NCBI GenBank assembly: GCA_022497155.1
Contig: MU385722.1
Location: forward strand, 434,001 to 498,000
Direction: 5' to 3'
DNA length: 64,000 bases
Source: Whalleya microplaca
Lineage: Eukaryota; Ascomycota; Sordariomycetes; Xylariales; Xylariaceae
Shown here: in pieces, positions 1-12,300 of the stretch
How positions within the stretch are numbered: the first letter of the stretch is position 1
How the letters are laid out: every line of letters starts with the position of its first letter
Notes under the pieces: model-generated
What the model saw: the letters and a program-made list of their open reading frames with translations, nothing else
Databases searched by the model: none
Told to the model about the DNA's origin: nothing
Made by a program: the position numbers and the translations under genes

Positions 1-33
1 AATATCCGTGTATATGTTGACAGAAGAAACTAG

Positions 34-1514
34 GCACATTGGCGGCACAGCTGCGAAACGTCCTCCAGATGAGCACGTCTGATGAAGATCTCATGACCAT
101 GAGAAGCAGTGAGATTGGCTTGGATTCTTTGATTTCCGTGGACGTGCGGACTTGGTTCCTAAAACATTACCACGTCAGCATACCCGTGCTGAAGATCATG
201 GGGAACGACACCATGGCGAACCTTGCCAAGTATGCCGCCGAAAACATACCACCAGAGATCGTGCCCCAGATGAGTGCAGGCCAGGATAGTGACACGCCTA
301 CGTCTACCTCACGAGTTTCAACAGACGGACTTTCGGGCAGCAAGGCCTCCTCGACCATCGAGTCAGGAGTCCTGACACCAGATGGCCAATCTTCCCCTGC
401 AACACCCACCGAACCTAGTGCTGAGGCTCGGGGGCATGATTCTGAATATACTGACAAGATCGACTACGAAGCCGAGTCCACACCTCCAGCAGACTTCGCA
501 GACCTTGCGCTCAATGAAAATGCCTCGAATGCACCGGCTGCCAAATCACAACCCGAAGTCGTTCTCCTAACGGGTGTGAGCGGCTTGCTTGGACACCATC
601 TGCTGAATCACCTGCTCGATAACGAACCCCAAGTCAAGAAAGTCATCTGCATAGCCGTACGCCAGCTCTCAGAACGTCTGGCCACCCAAAAGCTCCGCCG
701 GCACGATTGCGTATCGTATTTCGAGGGTGACTTGGGCTCACCCCGCCTTGGTCTCTCCGAGGAGGATGCCGCGGCCATCTTTGACTCGGTCGACGTCGTC
801 ATCCACAACGGCGCCGACACGTCGCATCTCAAGTACTATCCGGCCATCAAGGCGGCCAACGTGCTGTCTACGCAGTTCCTGGCACGCATGTGCTTGCCGC
901 GACGCATCCCGATCCACTATGTGTCCTCCGTGGGCGTCTCGCTGTATAAGCCGGGCCGCACGTCGTTCCCGGAGATATCAGTCACCGACACAAGCCCGCC
1001 TTCGGATGGCTCACACGGCTATATCGCTTCCAAGTGGACCATTGAGCGTTTTCTTGAGCAGGTGAGCAAGTTGTATGGATTAAAGGTATGGATACACCGT
1101 CCGTCTACTATCATCCGCGAGGGCGACGATACCGTTGGCCGCGCGGCCCAGATGGACTGGGTCAACGCCCTCGTGGAATACTCGCATCGGCTTCAGGTAG
1201 TCCCCAGGTACGAGCACACCCGAGGCGCACTAGACTTTGTGTATGTTGCCACTGCTGTTCAAGACATTGTGCGGCATGTTGTCGGAAATAGGGCCCAGAA
1301 GCCTGTAACCTACGTACACCAGGTAGGTGATCTGGTCCTCCCGGTCGACAACATGAAAGAGCTGGCCGGAACGGGCAAATTGCCGTACCAGGAGGTGTCT
1401 ATTGCCGATTGGGCTGCCCGGGCCATGGTTGCGGGCTTGCACCCCGCTGTGGCTAGCGTGATTGAGACAATGGATGCGCCTGGGACTATGTATCCGAGGA
1501 TGCTTAGAGCATGA
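34..1514 (+). CDS. 3' end of reducing PKS (or PKS-NRPS): carrier protein plus terminal reductase domain
   Basis: C-terminal fragment of a megasynthase; the rest lies upstream of the window. An in-frame stop at 18-20 is probably intronic, since TTGAC at 17-21 followed by TAG at 31-33 fits a branch point and acceptor; the last exon then starts near 34. Numbering from the TTG codon at 39, residues 1-70 are an acyl carrier protein with the phosphopantetheine serine in GLDSL (Ser30). Residues 75-170 are a Ser/Thr/Pro-rich linker. From residue 174 comes an NAD(P)-binding thioester-reductase domain with TGVSGLLG (178-185) and the SDR-type catalytic residues Ser296/297, Tyr328 and Lys332 (YIASK). Such domains release the chain reductively as an aldehyde or alcohol. 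The carrier helix resembles those of highly reducing PKSs and PKS-NRPS hybrids. Carrier followed directly by reductase recalls betaenone-type PKSs; the class cannot be fixed without the missing part. Confidence 0.85.
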
Positions 1515-2104
1515 AGATAGGATAAAGATAGAGCCTCGTACTTAGCAAAATAAGTGAACAGAAATGAATCGGAATTAAAATGTACAAATAATAATACCCG
1601 GAATGCTTGATGCACGAGCCGTGGAGCGACCTATGACAATGACTACCTAGGCTGCTAGATAAACATACTTCGAAGCTCCATCTCCCTTGTCGATGCCGAT
1701 AAATCCGAATGACAGGACGCCTCCATGGGCTGGTGAATCTTTCAAAATAACCTCTCCATTACAATTCCGTTAGCCAAAAAGCGATATCCTGATAAATGTG
1801 CCAAGCTGAGAGGGCTGTTAGAATCAAGCCGTATCTAATGAAGACACGTGGGCCACCTGTAATGACTTCTTATACTGCGGTTTACGACGCGGAGGCCCAC
1901 GCCTTGACCAGTCTCGTACGTGGAAATGCCATCTCCGACTGAAAAAGAGATGTCAACATCCTATATCCCCTCGACTTCTAATCAAAAGCAATATACAGTC
2001 ACAATGACCACTGGTTAGGATCATACACATAGAGCCATGATGTAAATAGTGATTTTAGTAATCCCGGTCTCCGCTTCAAGAGCATCAGTGAAGAAACAGA
2101 CACG
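1515..2104. other. Intergenic, convergent gene ends
   Basis: Lies between the stop codons of the PKS fragment and the fumarate reductase, which converge here. I see no coding sequence or repeat; it presumably holds two 3' untranslated regions. Confidence 0.6.
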
Positions 2105-3697
2105 CTATTGTACAGCGGCAAGACTCTTTGCAGCCTCAGTCCCCGCGATCCTTCCAAAGACAGCACACATAAGCAACGAAGAACCACCAAGTCTATTCGC
2201 GCCATGTACTCCCCCGGCTATCTCTCCAGCCACCCAGAGTCCCGAGATAGGCTCTAACTTCTCATTCTTCGTCCGTAGAGCCTGCGCCTTCGTATTGAAT
2301 GCAACCCCTCCCATCGTGAAGTGCACCACTGGTGTCACGGTCCCAACATACACATCTTCCTCCCTGTTCGTCTCTCCCGGTGGCAGTCTCCAGCGTCCAA
2401 ACGCCTTTCTGCCCAACGGATCGCTCTCACCAGACGCGACCATAGCAGCATACTTATCGACGGACGCGATGACCTCCGGTTTCAGCTCCTTCACCTTCTG
2501 CTTCTTCATCAGGCCCTTCCACAGATAAAACCCCACGTGTGAGGCGGCGGCATCGTACGCGCCGGGGTCGAGGAGCAGCGAGACGTTCCACTGCCTAGTC
2601 GGGCCGACATCAGCGCTCGGTAGCGCCATGACGGCGGCGGTGACGACGTCGCGCGTCTGCAGCTCGTCGACGAAGCGCGCGCCATCGGCGCCCGAGAGCA
2701 GGATGCCGCCCTCGCCGCGCAGCGCCTCGGCCGCCAGGAATTTGTACCCGGAGCCGGGGTCGGCGGGGTCCACGAACGCCGTCGGGTGGATCTGCACGCT
2801 GGCCATGTCGACGAACTGCGCGCCGACGGCGCCGACCAGCGGGTGCGGCGCCGCGCGCGCCTCGTTCGTCGACGGCATCCCCGCCAGGTCCGGGCGGTGC
2901 TGCGCTAGCAGCCCGTGCGCGTCGCCCGCGAACCCGCCGGCCGCGAACACCACCGGCCCGACGAGCTCGCTGGTCTGCCCGTCCTCCCCCTTATACCGGA
3001 CGCCCGTTACGGTACCCGCGCCCTCCTCGCCCTCGCCGACCAGCAGCGCCTCCACCTCCGCGGAGTTCGTGAGCGTGAAGTTCGGGTTCTCTTTCAGCTT
3101 GGCCAGAAGCGTAGACACTATCGCGGCGCCCGGGGGCAACTTCCCCGCTCCTCGGTGCGTGCGCGGGACTGAGTGTCCGCCTAGCTGCGCGACGACGCTC
3201 AGGTCGACTCCCACCTCATCCGCGAGCCAATGCACGGCGCCGGCGGACTGTGAGGTGAGAGTTTCGATGATACTCTGGCGATCTAAGCCAGCCGGGCCGG
3301 CGCGGAGCCGGTCACCCGCCGAGCGGATGGTGTCGGCGTAGAAGGACTCATCCTTAAGGATGCCGTGGTCATGCTGGAACTTGGTTCCGGCGCCATTTAT
3401 GCCCGAGGAAGCCTTGATGCTGTTCCCGCCGGGCTTCGGGGCGCGGTCGACCATGTGGACCGGGGCGCCGGCGCGGAGGGCCTCATGCGCGGCCGAGAGG
3501 CCCGCGAGGCCGGAGCCGACGACAATGACGGGCTTTCTCGCCGTCGTCGTCATCACGGACGTTGCGTAGTGGTTGATTTGAGTAGTCAACGCGGCCAATG
3601 ACTGCGGTCGGAGATACGTCATGCACAGGAGCGCGGTTAGCAGGCCGATGATGAAATATGTGAGTAGGGGGCAGCAATTATTTCTTCGCATGGGCAT
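2105..3697 (-). CDS. Soluble fumarate reductase (Osm1/Frd-type flavoprotein)
   Basis: Single-exon gene of 530 residues. A hydrophobic stretch at residues 11-29 may be a signal anchor, as in Osm1-type proteins that reach the ER or mitochondria. The FAD-binding Rossmann motif VVGSGLAGLSAA is at 59-70, followed by the GGNS segment at 90-93. Active-site residues of the fumarate reductase family are all present: His304 (IHPTAF), Arg327 (LRGEGG), His459 (HFTMGG) and Arg502 (GANRLGG). The family reduces fumarate to succinate with a flavin donor, which helps reoxidise cofactors in oxidative protein folding or low oxygen. No C-terminal cytochrome b5 domain is present. Codon use is very GC-rich compared with the flanks. 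Its neighbours give no operon-like clue. Confidence 0.9.
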   Translation of the reverse strand: MPMRRNNCCPLLTYFIIGLLTALLCMTYLRPQSLAALTTQINHYATSVMTTTARKPVIVVGSGLAGLSAAHEALRAGAPVHMVDRAPKPGGNSIKASSGINGAGTKFQHDHGILKDESFYADTIRSAGDRLRAGPAGLDRQSIIETLTSQSAGAVHWLADEVGVDLSVVAQLGGHSVPRTHRGAGKLPPGAAIVSTLLAKLKENPNFTLTNSAEVEALLVGEGEEGAGTVTGVRYKGEDGQTSELVGPVVFAAGGFAGDAHGLLAQHRPDLAGMPSTNEARAAPHPLVGAVGAQFVDMASVQIHPTAFVDPADPGSGYKFLAAEALRGEGGILLSGADGARFVDELQTRDVVTAAVMALPSADVGPTRQWNVSLLLDPGAYDAAASHVGFYLWKGLMKKQKVKELKPEVIASVDKYAAMVASGESDPLGRKAFGRWRLPPGETNREEDVYVGTVTPVVHFTMGGVAFNTKAQALRTKNEKLEPISGLWVAGEIAGGVHGANRLGGSSLLMCAVFGRIAGTEAAKSLAAVQ

Positions 3698-4458
3698 TTT
3701 TAAACTGCCATTGTATATGCGCGCAGATGCGTGGCCGTGGCCGGCATTTTATGAGGCGAGCTGAGGGTAGATCGATTGCAATTGAATGAGGATCGTATGA
3801 TTGCCATCGTATGTTGCGGGACAAGAACGATTAATTGTCCGACTAATAAGACGACTAAGACGGAGAGAAAAATGACGCGGCAACTCAAATGCGCCAACAG
3901 AGAAGTAGAGTAATTAAGGTTTAGCGGCGGCTTACGGCTGTTATATGAAGCTCTACAGCGGGTTGGCTGTACTTCCCAGTTTTTCGGTTATACCTAGGTC
4001 TACAGAGCAGGCGGAACATGTAATAAGCGTAGGACGGTGTCAACGTACCAAATGTACATGCATGTTGAGGCTGGAATGTAACTAATGCATGAGGCTGGCT
4101 TCTGGTATTCACCGTGGAACTGGGCGTTATATGTAGTGGCTTCATATATACCATCATAACGGTGATTGATTGCTTCGGTGTCAATCCGGCGCTAGATTTA
4201 CTAGCGACACCCGATCCGGGATTTTGAGCTTCCCCGAAACCACGGGCATACAAGCCGAGTTACTACATAGAGGTGAGTGCCGAAATAAACCATTGGTCAA
4301 ATAACGCACTTCAGGTAACAGGATTAGATCTTGAATGTATTTTGTATTAGTAAACCTACAAGTACAAAACGACTGTAGGTTGGGAACGACTTTTGCCAAC
4401 GTCTGAAACCAACTTTTTTCTATCATTTTTCAGCAAGTATTATAACTCCACTGGCTCT
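3698..4458. other. Intergenic
   Basis: Upstream region of the fumarate reductase and 3' flank of the next minus-strand gene. Only short unsupported reading frames; no repeat recognised. Confidence 0.5.
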
Positions 4459-5716
4459 TCAAAATGTAGTCTGGAGCTTAGGATAGTCCTTCACTCGGGC
4501 CTGCAAGTCTGCAAATATTGCCGTTGAATCATCCCCTTGGAGACTCTCCATGCGGTGAGTGTCCTCATCTTCTAACTTCTCCATCTCCTCCAAGGGATTT
4601 TCGTTACCCTCTTCGCCCTTCTGAGGCTCTGTGGCCTTTTTAATTCCACTCGATTCGCCGACAAGCAAGAATTGGGTGTTGACGAAATCAAGATGCTTAG
4701 GTTGAGTTGCCCCCCAACGGAGAGCTCTAAACTCATCTAGGATCCTGGGCACGGGGTTAATACACTGGTAGATGTGAATGGAATATCGAAGTTATCTCAT
4801 TTAAACTTACTCTTTTGGGTAATCAGGACCATCGGGAAGAGCTGTTCCTTTAGGAGCTTCATATGATGGGTTCCTGGTGCTAATAATGAAGCTCCCCTTT
4901 TCCCGCAGCCCAATCTCCGTCTGGACCTCACCAAGGTTCGATGGCAAGGTGATAATGTAGGCGAGGTGACTCTCACGTCCTGTTGTTGTTATGGCGTAGA
5001 TTCCCTCAGCTACTGGAGTAGCAGCAGGACTGTGTCGGACACCAGCCGTCTTGGTCGCATAGTCCGAAGCAGCGACAAATTCATCCTTCAGGGTCTTGAA
5101 AGACGCCTTGGACTTCTCCACGAATGCAATCCATCGATCTCTGCCACTTAGTGGTAAAACCTTTTTAGGAATGGCGATGAGGCGACTATTTCCAGCGTCA
5201 TCAAGTGTGCCTTCACCAAGCTTAGCATCCTTGTCGAGGGGTCGCAGGATCATGTAGCTGCGAGCAATTTCGTTCACATCCTTGGGCTCATCGATGCCGA
5301 CTCTACCTCGGAAAAAGAAGTAAATGATACCCTTTTCCAAGATGTTGGATGGAACCGCGCCCTCTCGTGCACCTGGTCGTTCCGCAGTACCCTTCTCGTC
5401 TGACTGAACCTCAGATGGGCCTCCGTTGACGTCTTCGTCGTTCTGGCTGTTCTTCTCGATTGGTATATGGCCCTTACCATCCCCATATGCTTCGGTTGGA
5501 CTAGGCACATTAGCATTAGTTTCTGGATAAAAACATAGAACAAGAATACCTCGGGATGGTATCTTCAAGGGTCTGCTGCTTCTTGTCGTCGTCATTTTTA
5601 ATGCGCTTAGATGTTGGTGACTGCTCCTCGTCGATCTGGTGCTTCGAGCCCACGCCCTTGTCCTGCTTGCCATTGGGGCTATATTGGCCCTTGGCCCCAG
5701 ATCTTGTGGCAGTCAT
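4459..5716 (-). CDS. Conserved ascomycete protein of the group annotated 'BTB domain transcription factor'
   Basis: Three exons: 5716-5550, 5500-4811 and 4744-4459, with introns of 49 and 66 nt whose phases join correctly, giving 380 residues. The N-terminal third is polar and low-complexity with a basic cluster (SKRIKNDDDKKQQ), which suggests nuclear location. The core begins with EKGIIYFFFRGRVGIDEP and includes RSYMILRPL, then TPVAEGIYAITTTGRESHLAY. The C-terminal region has NTQFLLVGESSG and an acidic tail. This matches, from memory, a widespread Pezizomycotina family labelled 'BTB domain transcription factor'. I cannot see a BTB fold in the residues, so the function should be treated as unknown. 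It is divergent from the GH10 gene across 1.9 kb. Confidence 0.8.
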
Positions 5717-7636
5717 ATCGTTTCGTGATGGAGTAGAGAAGTATTCTGCCCTGTGAATGAAGTAGGTATTGCCTACTGCTATGTGAGTGGCTGACTCAAC
5801 AGGATCTGGTTGCGGTGGGAGGAGATCCTCGCTCGAATTGAAGAATGAGTGTTGGAGAAGGGAAAAGAGAAATAGGGGACTTGGAGAATAGAAAGCTCAG
5901 AAGCTGCGTTCTTCAATTACAGCAACTGTTACTCCGGGTTTAGATCGATGTGATGTCATTGATCGTAATTAAGGTTGCCTGGGTTGTTTGCTAGCGCCAG
6001 GAACACAATAGAGCTTGGGCCACCATGACGATAGCTTATTTCTGTTTCGGGTAAGTGTAGCAATGATGATGCTATCGATCGGGCATCTACATCCTCCAAT
6101 TCGCTTCAGTTTCTGCTTAATGGCACATTACATGAACTATAGCACAAACCGGATTTTTCATACAGCTTATTCCGAAGTATAAATGAACTAATAATGAATG
6201 ATTGAACAGAAACGTCTCGAATCGACTCTACATTGCTAGGGTGAAGCTACCATGCTGCCATGATGTTTTGTTGGGAAGAGCTTCATTGATTCATTGTGCA
6301 ACAAACTCACTATAAACTAAGGTTTCAAAACCTCTTGAACTTTAGAAACATGTCTATAAACGGTGTCTTAAACTATAGTGTCCAATCTGAGACATTGCCT
6401 CGAAAAAAGGGAGGATATACGAATCGTAAACTTGGATTCATCGAACATGCTACAAGTATATACCCTGTCAGCCTTGAGGAGACGTGCATATATTATTCCT
6501 TACATATGCAATATGAGGTGGGCTTGCAACGTTCGGTATGTAGGCCGGTTGGTTGTTGCCGCTAACTATGACTTGCATCTAGACCGTTCCCACCGGCCCG
6601 ACACTTTGCTATGATACTCTATAACCGCTCGCTATTAAACAGACACTAGCCACAACCAGCGTAAGCGACACCCGCCCAATACGCGATATTGCGACGTAGC
6701 GAGGGCACGGTATCATTAATGCATGTTTTGTATACATGGTGATATTCGTACCGTTGCGCTGCGTCTGAAACGCTTTGATTCCTCCTGAGGTCGCTTGTCA
6801 AAAACACTGAAAAGGGGCTCGAACTTTATTTCGGATAACCACGCAAGTAGTTTGATATCGCAAGTCCTCATCACGATTTTCGAAGTAGGCACAGAGAGAG
6901 GATACCTGCATATTATAACTAAATAAGTCATCTATGATTTCTTAGACGTTGAAAAACATGATGAAAGCTCAGCAAGCAGTCAAGCAGCAGGAATTGACAC
7001 TCGTATCCCTCTCCTGTTCTGAACACACAGACACATAGGATTGGAATGCCTCGTGGTGCTAATCTGGATCGAAAGGCGATCGCGCCACTAATCTTGGCCT
7101 CGGGTGGTCTCCGAAGTGGGGGCATGCAGAAGCGCGTCCCGAATCGGCCATCAAAACCAGCTGAGGCTTAGCCAGTCAACGTTGGCGACGAAATCATTTA
7201 CATCCTTTCAGTCGGGTTTCCCATTGAAATATGTGTAAAACTTTCTATCCCTGACCTTCCAAATTTAGGAACCGAATGAAAACATCATCAAACGAAATTC
7301 TCCTTTAGGAAGTTTATAACCGCTGCTACTTACCACAAGCGGCCTAAGCCTCGATGTGATGGGTTCGGTTCGATGTGCCAAGTTCTATTGTAGGCCTGTT
7401 GATTAGGAGGTTGTAGTTTATATACTCGACCAGGCTGCTGCTAGACATATTCACGATGTCTGTCACCTCATTATAATTCCTTGAATCTTGAGGCAAAGCT
7501 TGCTTTGCAGTATTGTTCCCTTCTCAGGCTCAGCGGCCACTCTCGTTCTAAACCCGCTGACCAAGTCACTCGCTTTCATACAACTCATTCGTTTTCTGCT
7601 ATTCTCGCATTAGTCAGTCGTTTGCCAGTATCTAAG
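5717..7636. other. Intergenic, divergent promoter region
   Basis: Long non-coding stretch between a minus-strand housekeeping-like gene and the xylanase. Short open frames here lack family features and sensible splice partners. A TATA-like TTTATATAC occurs near 7417, about 220 nt before the xylanase start. I found no GGCTAAA (XlnR-type) site by eye. Confidence 0.5.
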
Positions 7637-9060
7637 ATGAAGCCATCAACCCTCACCTATCTTCTCGGGCCCATGGGCATTATGGCCTCCCCCTGTAGGC
7701 CGCGCCCAAAGACATCGTCTGCAGTGGGAGCTTATCCGGTCCAGTCCACTGTGGCGGCCTCAGGAATCATACCAACCAGCCAGTCTAGCCCAGCTTCTAC
7801 TATTTCACCCACCACTATCGCCGCAGTACCCTCTATCAGTACCAGCGCCAGTGTCAGCGCCAGCGCCATTGCCAGTCCCAGTGCCAGCGCGAGCGAATCC
7901 GCCACTCCCTCAGCTAGTCCATCATCCACCTCCGCATCGGCGCCCGCTGCGACTCAATCCACCACCCCGTCAACAGACAGCATCGACAAGCTGTTCAAAG
8001 CGAAGGGCAAGCTGTACTTCGGGACGTCGGCAGACTCGGCCACACTGTCCAAAACGCAGAACGCCGCCATAATTGACGCAGACTTCGGCCAGCTGACCCC
8101 TGAGAACAGCATGAAGTGGGACGCTATCGAGCCGTCACGGGGCCAATTCACTTTCACGGGCGCTGACGCCTTGGTCAACTACGCGACTCAGCACGGGCAG
8201 AGCGTACGCGGCCACACGCTGCTGTGGTACCAGCAGCTGCCGAGCTACGTGAGCGCGATTACAGATGCCGCAGAGCTCACGGAGGTCATCCAGAGCCATA
8301 TCAGCTCGATCGTCGGGCGGTACAAGGGGAAGGTTCGCTCCTGGGTGAGTTACCTATCGACCTGCCTATCGACTAATGAAACTTCCCCCAGCTATCTACC
8401 GAATAATGGGTAGTAGGCAGATGGTGATGATGCAAGATCGACTAACTTGACAACAGGATGTCGTCAACGAGATCTTCAACGAGGACGGCACGCTCCGCGA
8501 CTGCGTCTTCACGCAGGTGCTAGGCGAGGACTTCGTGCGCATCGCCTTCGAGGCCGCCCATGCCGCAGACCCGGACGCCAAGCTGTACATCAACGACTTC
8601 CACCTGGAGAGCGGCACGTCGGCCAAGACGACGACGGGAATGGCCGCGCATGTGGAGAAGTGGCTCGCGGCCGGCATCTCCATCGACGGCATCGGTCTGC
8701 AGGGCCACCTGGGCGGCTCCAACCCCGACGCCAGCGGCATGCAGGCCGGACTCGAGGCCCTGGCCAAGACCGGCGTGTCTGAGCTCGCCATCACGGAGCT
8801 GGATATTGTCGGTGCCCCCGCGGATGAGTATGTGGCTGTTACGAACGCCTGTCTTGCGGTTGAGGCCTGCGTCGGCATCACGACGTGGGGTGTGAGCGAT
8901 GCTGTGAGTATCCGAATCGCCATGCTGTGGTTTATGGTTAGAGGCATTGAGTATTGACTTTTGGCAGGATTCCTGGCTCTCCCAGCAGACGCCGCTGTTG
9001 TTCGATGCGAGCTACCAGCAGAAGGATGCTTACAAAGCTATCGTTCAGGCCCTCTCGTAA
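7637..9060 (+). CDS. Endo-1,4-beta-xylanase, glycoside hydrolase family 10
   Basis: Exons 7637-8344, 8457-8903 and 8968-9060 (introns of 112 and 64 nt, all in phase) give 415 residues. The frame is open upstream of 7637, but the first real ATG is MKPSTLTY at 7637. The GH10 barrel runs from about residue 118 ([12 protein letters not shown]) and includes [16 protein letters not shown], the acid/base glutamate in DVVNE (Glu241) and the nucleophile in ITELD (Glu350). The first intron falls just before DVVNE. It hydrolyses xylan outside the cell. The N-terminus is only a weak signal peptide (hydrophobic run [13 protein letters not shown]). Residues 30-110 are a Ser/Ala/Thr/Pro-rich stretch like a linker, yet no CBM1 precedes it, so an upstream exon may be missing from this model. 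Confidence 0.9.
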
Positions 9061-9382
9061 GGAGTTCAGGCCAGGGAAAGCTAGGAGACGTGGCAAGGTA
9101 CCAATATGGGTTGTTAGTATTCCAGTGGTTTGGTAAGTCTCTTAATAGCGATAGGATGAATGTAATGGCACTTGTCATTTAATATGCATTTCACAGGCAG
9201 TAATGATATAAGATAGTTCCATGTCTCCATCTTGTATTGACATGGACGTTACAAGTCACTCTTCAGGAACTACATGGAAATACTTTCATCAAGACATTAA
9301 ATTTATTGATCGTTTTAATATTGGCCACTCCCCTGTCCCTTCATGTCCCTCTCATTAAGGTGGGGTCTAGAACACACCTCCA
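9061..9382. other. Intergenic, convergent gene ends
   Basis: 322 bases between the xylanase stop and the subtilase stop; nothing recognisable apart from 3' flanks. Confidence 0.6.
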
Positions 9383-12300
9383 TCATTTGGGCAGGACTGT
9401 TATGTTCGGCGTCTGCCAAATGTCCCAGTCATACGCTACTTCAGGATCACCAAATGGTCTCAAGAGAGCAATGCGGAATTTGTACTCGCCAGGCACAACG
9501 TTTGTGCCGTTGGCAAAGCGGCCCAGCCAGTTGTATATGCTCCATAGGCCCCTGGGCTGGTTATACAACGGGAAGGGGAGGATGGCGTCCTCGCTGTCTT
9601 GAGAGGGATCAAACCGCCCTGAGGAGGTGGTTCTGTTGAGGGTAGTAGCAGACCCGACGAAATGATTCTTACCGATCACGGGAGGGTAAGACCAGTCGGC
9701 TTCGGTGTAACTGGCATCGAATACCTATTGGGTATATTGGTTAGGACCGGAGTCTAGCGTCAATAGGGGCAGGCTTATGCCATAAACGAATTACTTACAT
9801 CCCAGCGGAACTCCTTCGTTCCCCACACGAACATCGTATTGAGCTTGGGGAAGTCCTGGGACGCTAACGTGAGATTGAAAGTGAAGCTATGTATGGGTCA
9901 GACTAGGCCTATAGCATGTATGGAAATCAACGTACTTTGCCTTCTTGTCGAGGAGGAGTTGGTTGGGACCAGAGACGATGAACGGGTAGCCACCCCCGTA
10001 GTACCAACTGCTGGTAACAGTCTTGTTTAGATCGCTTCCGATTCCTATATCGTGTTAGATCTATAGATTTAACCGTAGAACCCAGGGGAGACAATTATAC
10101 TAACCAAAATAAGGAACGCCCAACTCCTCTCCATTACTGCCGCTGATAAGAACCTTGCCGCTATAGACGGGAATCTTGTTCTCATTAAGTCCCTCAGGAA
10201 TCGTGAAGGTGAACCTGATTGCCTCGTTAGCCAGAATACTTGATGCTGGAATCTGTTCTTGTAAAACATACTCAGCTGCCTTCGTCTCACCGGGCCCAAC
10301 AATAAACTGTCCTTCAGGTAATTTAACCTCAGGTGTCATGTTCACAGGAGTGAGATCGGAGTACATCCTTAGCGATGGAACGAATGTCTGAGGTTGGCCA
10401 GGTATTGCGGGGTTCCACGATTCGTAACCTCCAGCGTCCTGGAGCGCAAAGGTATACGTAACAGCCTCGCTGCCCAGATTGGTTATATCCACCGAGTGGG
10501 TGCCGGTAAAGTGCACCGTGTCATTCAGCTCGATTTTGCGGCCATCGAATCCTAGTTCCGTCGTGTAACTTAAGACTCTCTCCGCGTCGACGTATCCGGC
10601 GCCGACTTGCGTAGTAGGTGCCCAAAATCCATAATCTGTCGAGCTCGTGGCCCAGTCCGCCCATGGCACTGCACGTGCAGTTCCCGTGATGCGAGCTAGC
10701 AGCTTCTTCGCCCACGCCGGATCTGCTGCGTGTGCTGCGCGGCCACCGAACTTGCCGACCCATAGAGCTGCGACTCCTGCCATGTAGGGCGTGGCCACTA
10801 TAAGAAAGCAGCGTTAATATGCAGACCTGGCGACTAGTATAGGCTTGATTAAGGAGCAAAGAGCTTAGAATACGTACTGCTTGTACCACTGAGAACCTGA
10901 TATTTATCTGTCGGGTATGTAGACAGGATCTTTGACCCTGGCGCAGAAACATCCGGCTTAAGTGCGAGATCGTAGGTAGAACCCCACGATGAGTACAGGG
11001 CTGGACGACCCGAACCGGCATTGTAAAGACCGACGTAGTGTCCGGTGTCTACGTCGAATGAAGCGGTAACGTTCCCGCCAGCGAGGATGGTTTTGACGAT
11101 TGCCTCGCCCGCAGCAGCTTCAATCATACCTATGAGGCCGGTCTTGTTTCCAGAGGAAGGTGCTACATATGGCCCATCGTCGCTATAAAACAAGATGTAC
11201 TCCGGACCGAAAGCTGCCACATTGGTATGTTTCTCGTGGATAGTGCAGCCCCCAGCTCTGACAAGAATGATAGAACCTTTAAGGCTGGTAGTGTTCGCCG
11301 GCAATGGCTTGCAAGCATCGCCCTCCACCGAGGCGTTTAGTGTTAGCGGTCTAAACGGCCAGTTGAGAACTGTGTTAGGGAAGAAGCCAGCGCCCGGTAT
11401 GTAAGCAACCTCGGTCTTGTTTGATACACCGTCCAGATTGAAATCTGCCGTGAACCCTTGGGCGGGGAATTCTCCTGGCTCGCTAGCGCCTACAGTTAGG
11501 ACGTTTACTCCTGAAGCGCCGTTGCTCATATCGAATGGGCCATCTTGACCGTCATTTCCTGCAGCAATGGAAATGAATACACCTCGGTCGACCATCCTCG
11601 AGGCCAATACGGCCCAGGCGTTGGTCGTGAAACCACTCCGTTCTCCGACACTAGCGCTAATGATGTCCGCCTTTAAAATGAGTGTCAGAGGTAAAGAATC
11701 ATGGCGACGACAAGTAGAAGAGACTTAGTTACTTACACCAGACTCAAAAGCCTTAAGGAAACCCTCGATGACTGTCTCTTCGTTTGAGTAGCCACTGGTT
11801 CCGAAGACCTTGAAGGAGAGCAACTTAGCACCTGGGGCAACTCCAACAAATCTGGAAATGTCAGTACCTGATAGATAACGCTGATGCCACCAAGAGACTC
11901 ACTGGTCACTCTTTCCAGCGACGATTCCAGCGGTATGAGTTCCGTGGCCGTAATGATCCATTGGGTCATTGTCTGGGTTGGCCGGTTTGTCAGGCCACTC
12001 TGTATAAGGATATGGTTAGTCTCATATGACACTTGGGAGGTTCTCCCCTGAGAGGAAAAGGATGATCTGATCTAAGTTGGATTAAAACGAACCATCGCCA
12101 ACCAAGTCATAACCGCCTATAACAGTGTAGTTTGGCCCAATGCCTCCACCGAGCTGAACATTGACGGTCAGCAAAAATTGTCCCATGTTGGTGTTCATCC
12201 AGGGAATCTAACCGCAGGGTGAGTATACTGGATTCCGCTATCAACAATTGCAACTATGGCTCCTTTTCCAATAATGCCGGCTTCATGCAGCTTCTCAACG

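Noticed and set aside
2628..3341. 237-codon plus-strand frame opposite the fumarate reductase
   Set aside because: Ser/Pro/Ala-rich antisense shadow of a GC-rich gene with full active-site conservation on the other strand.
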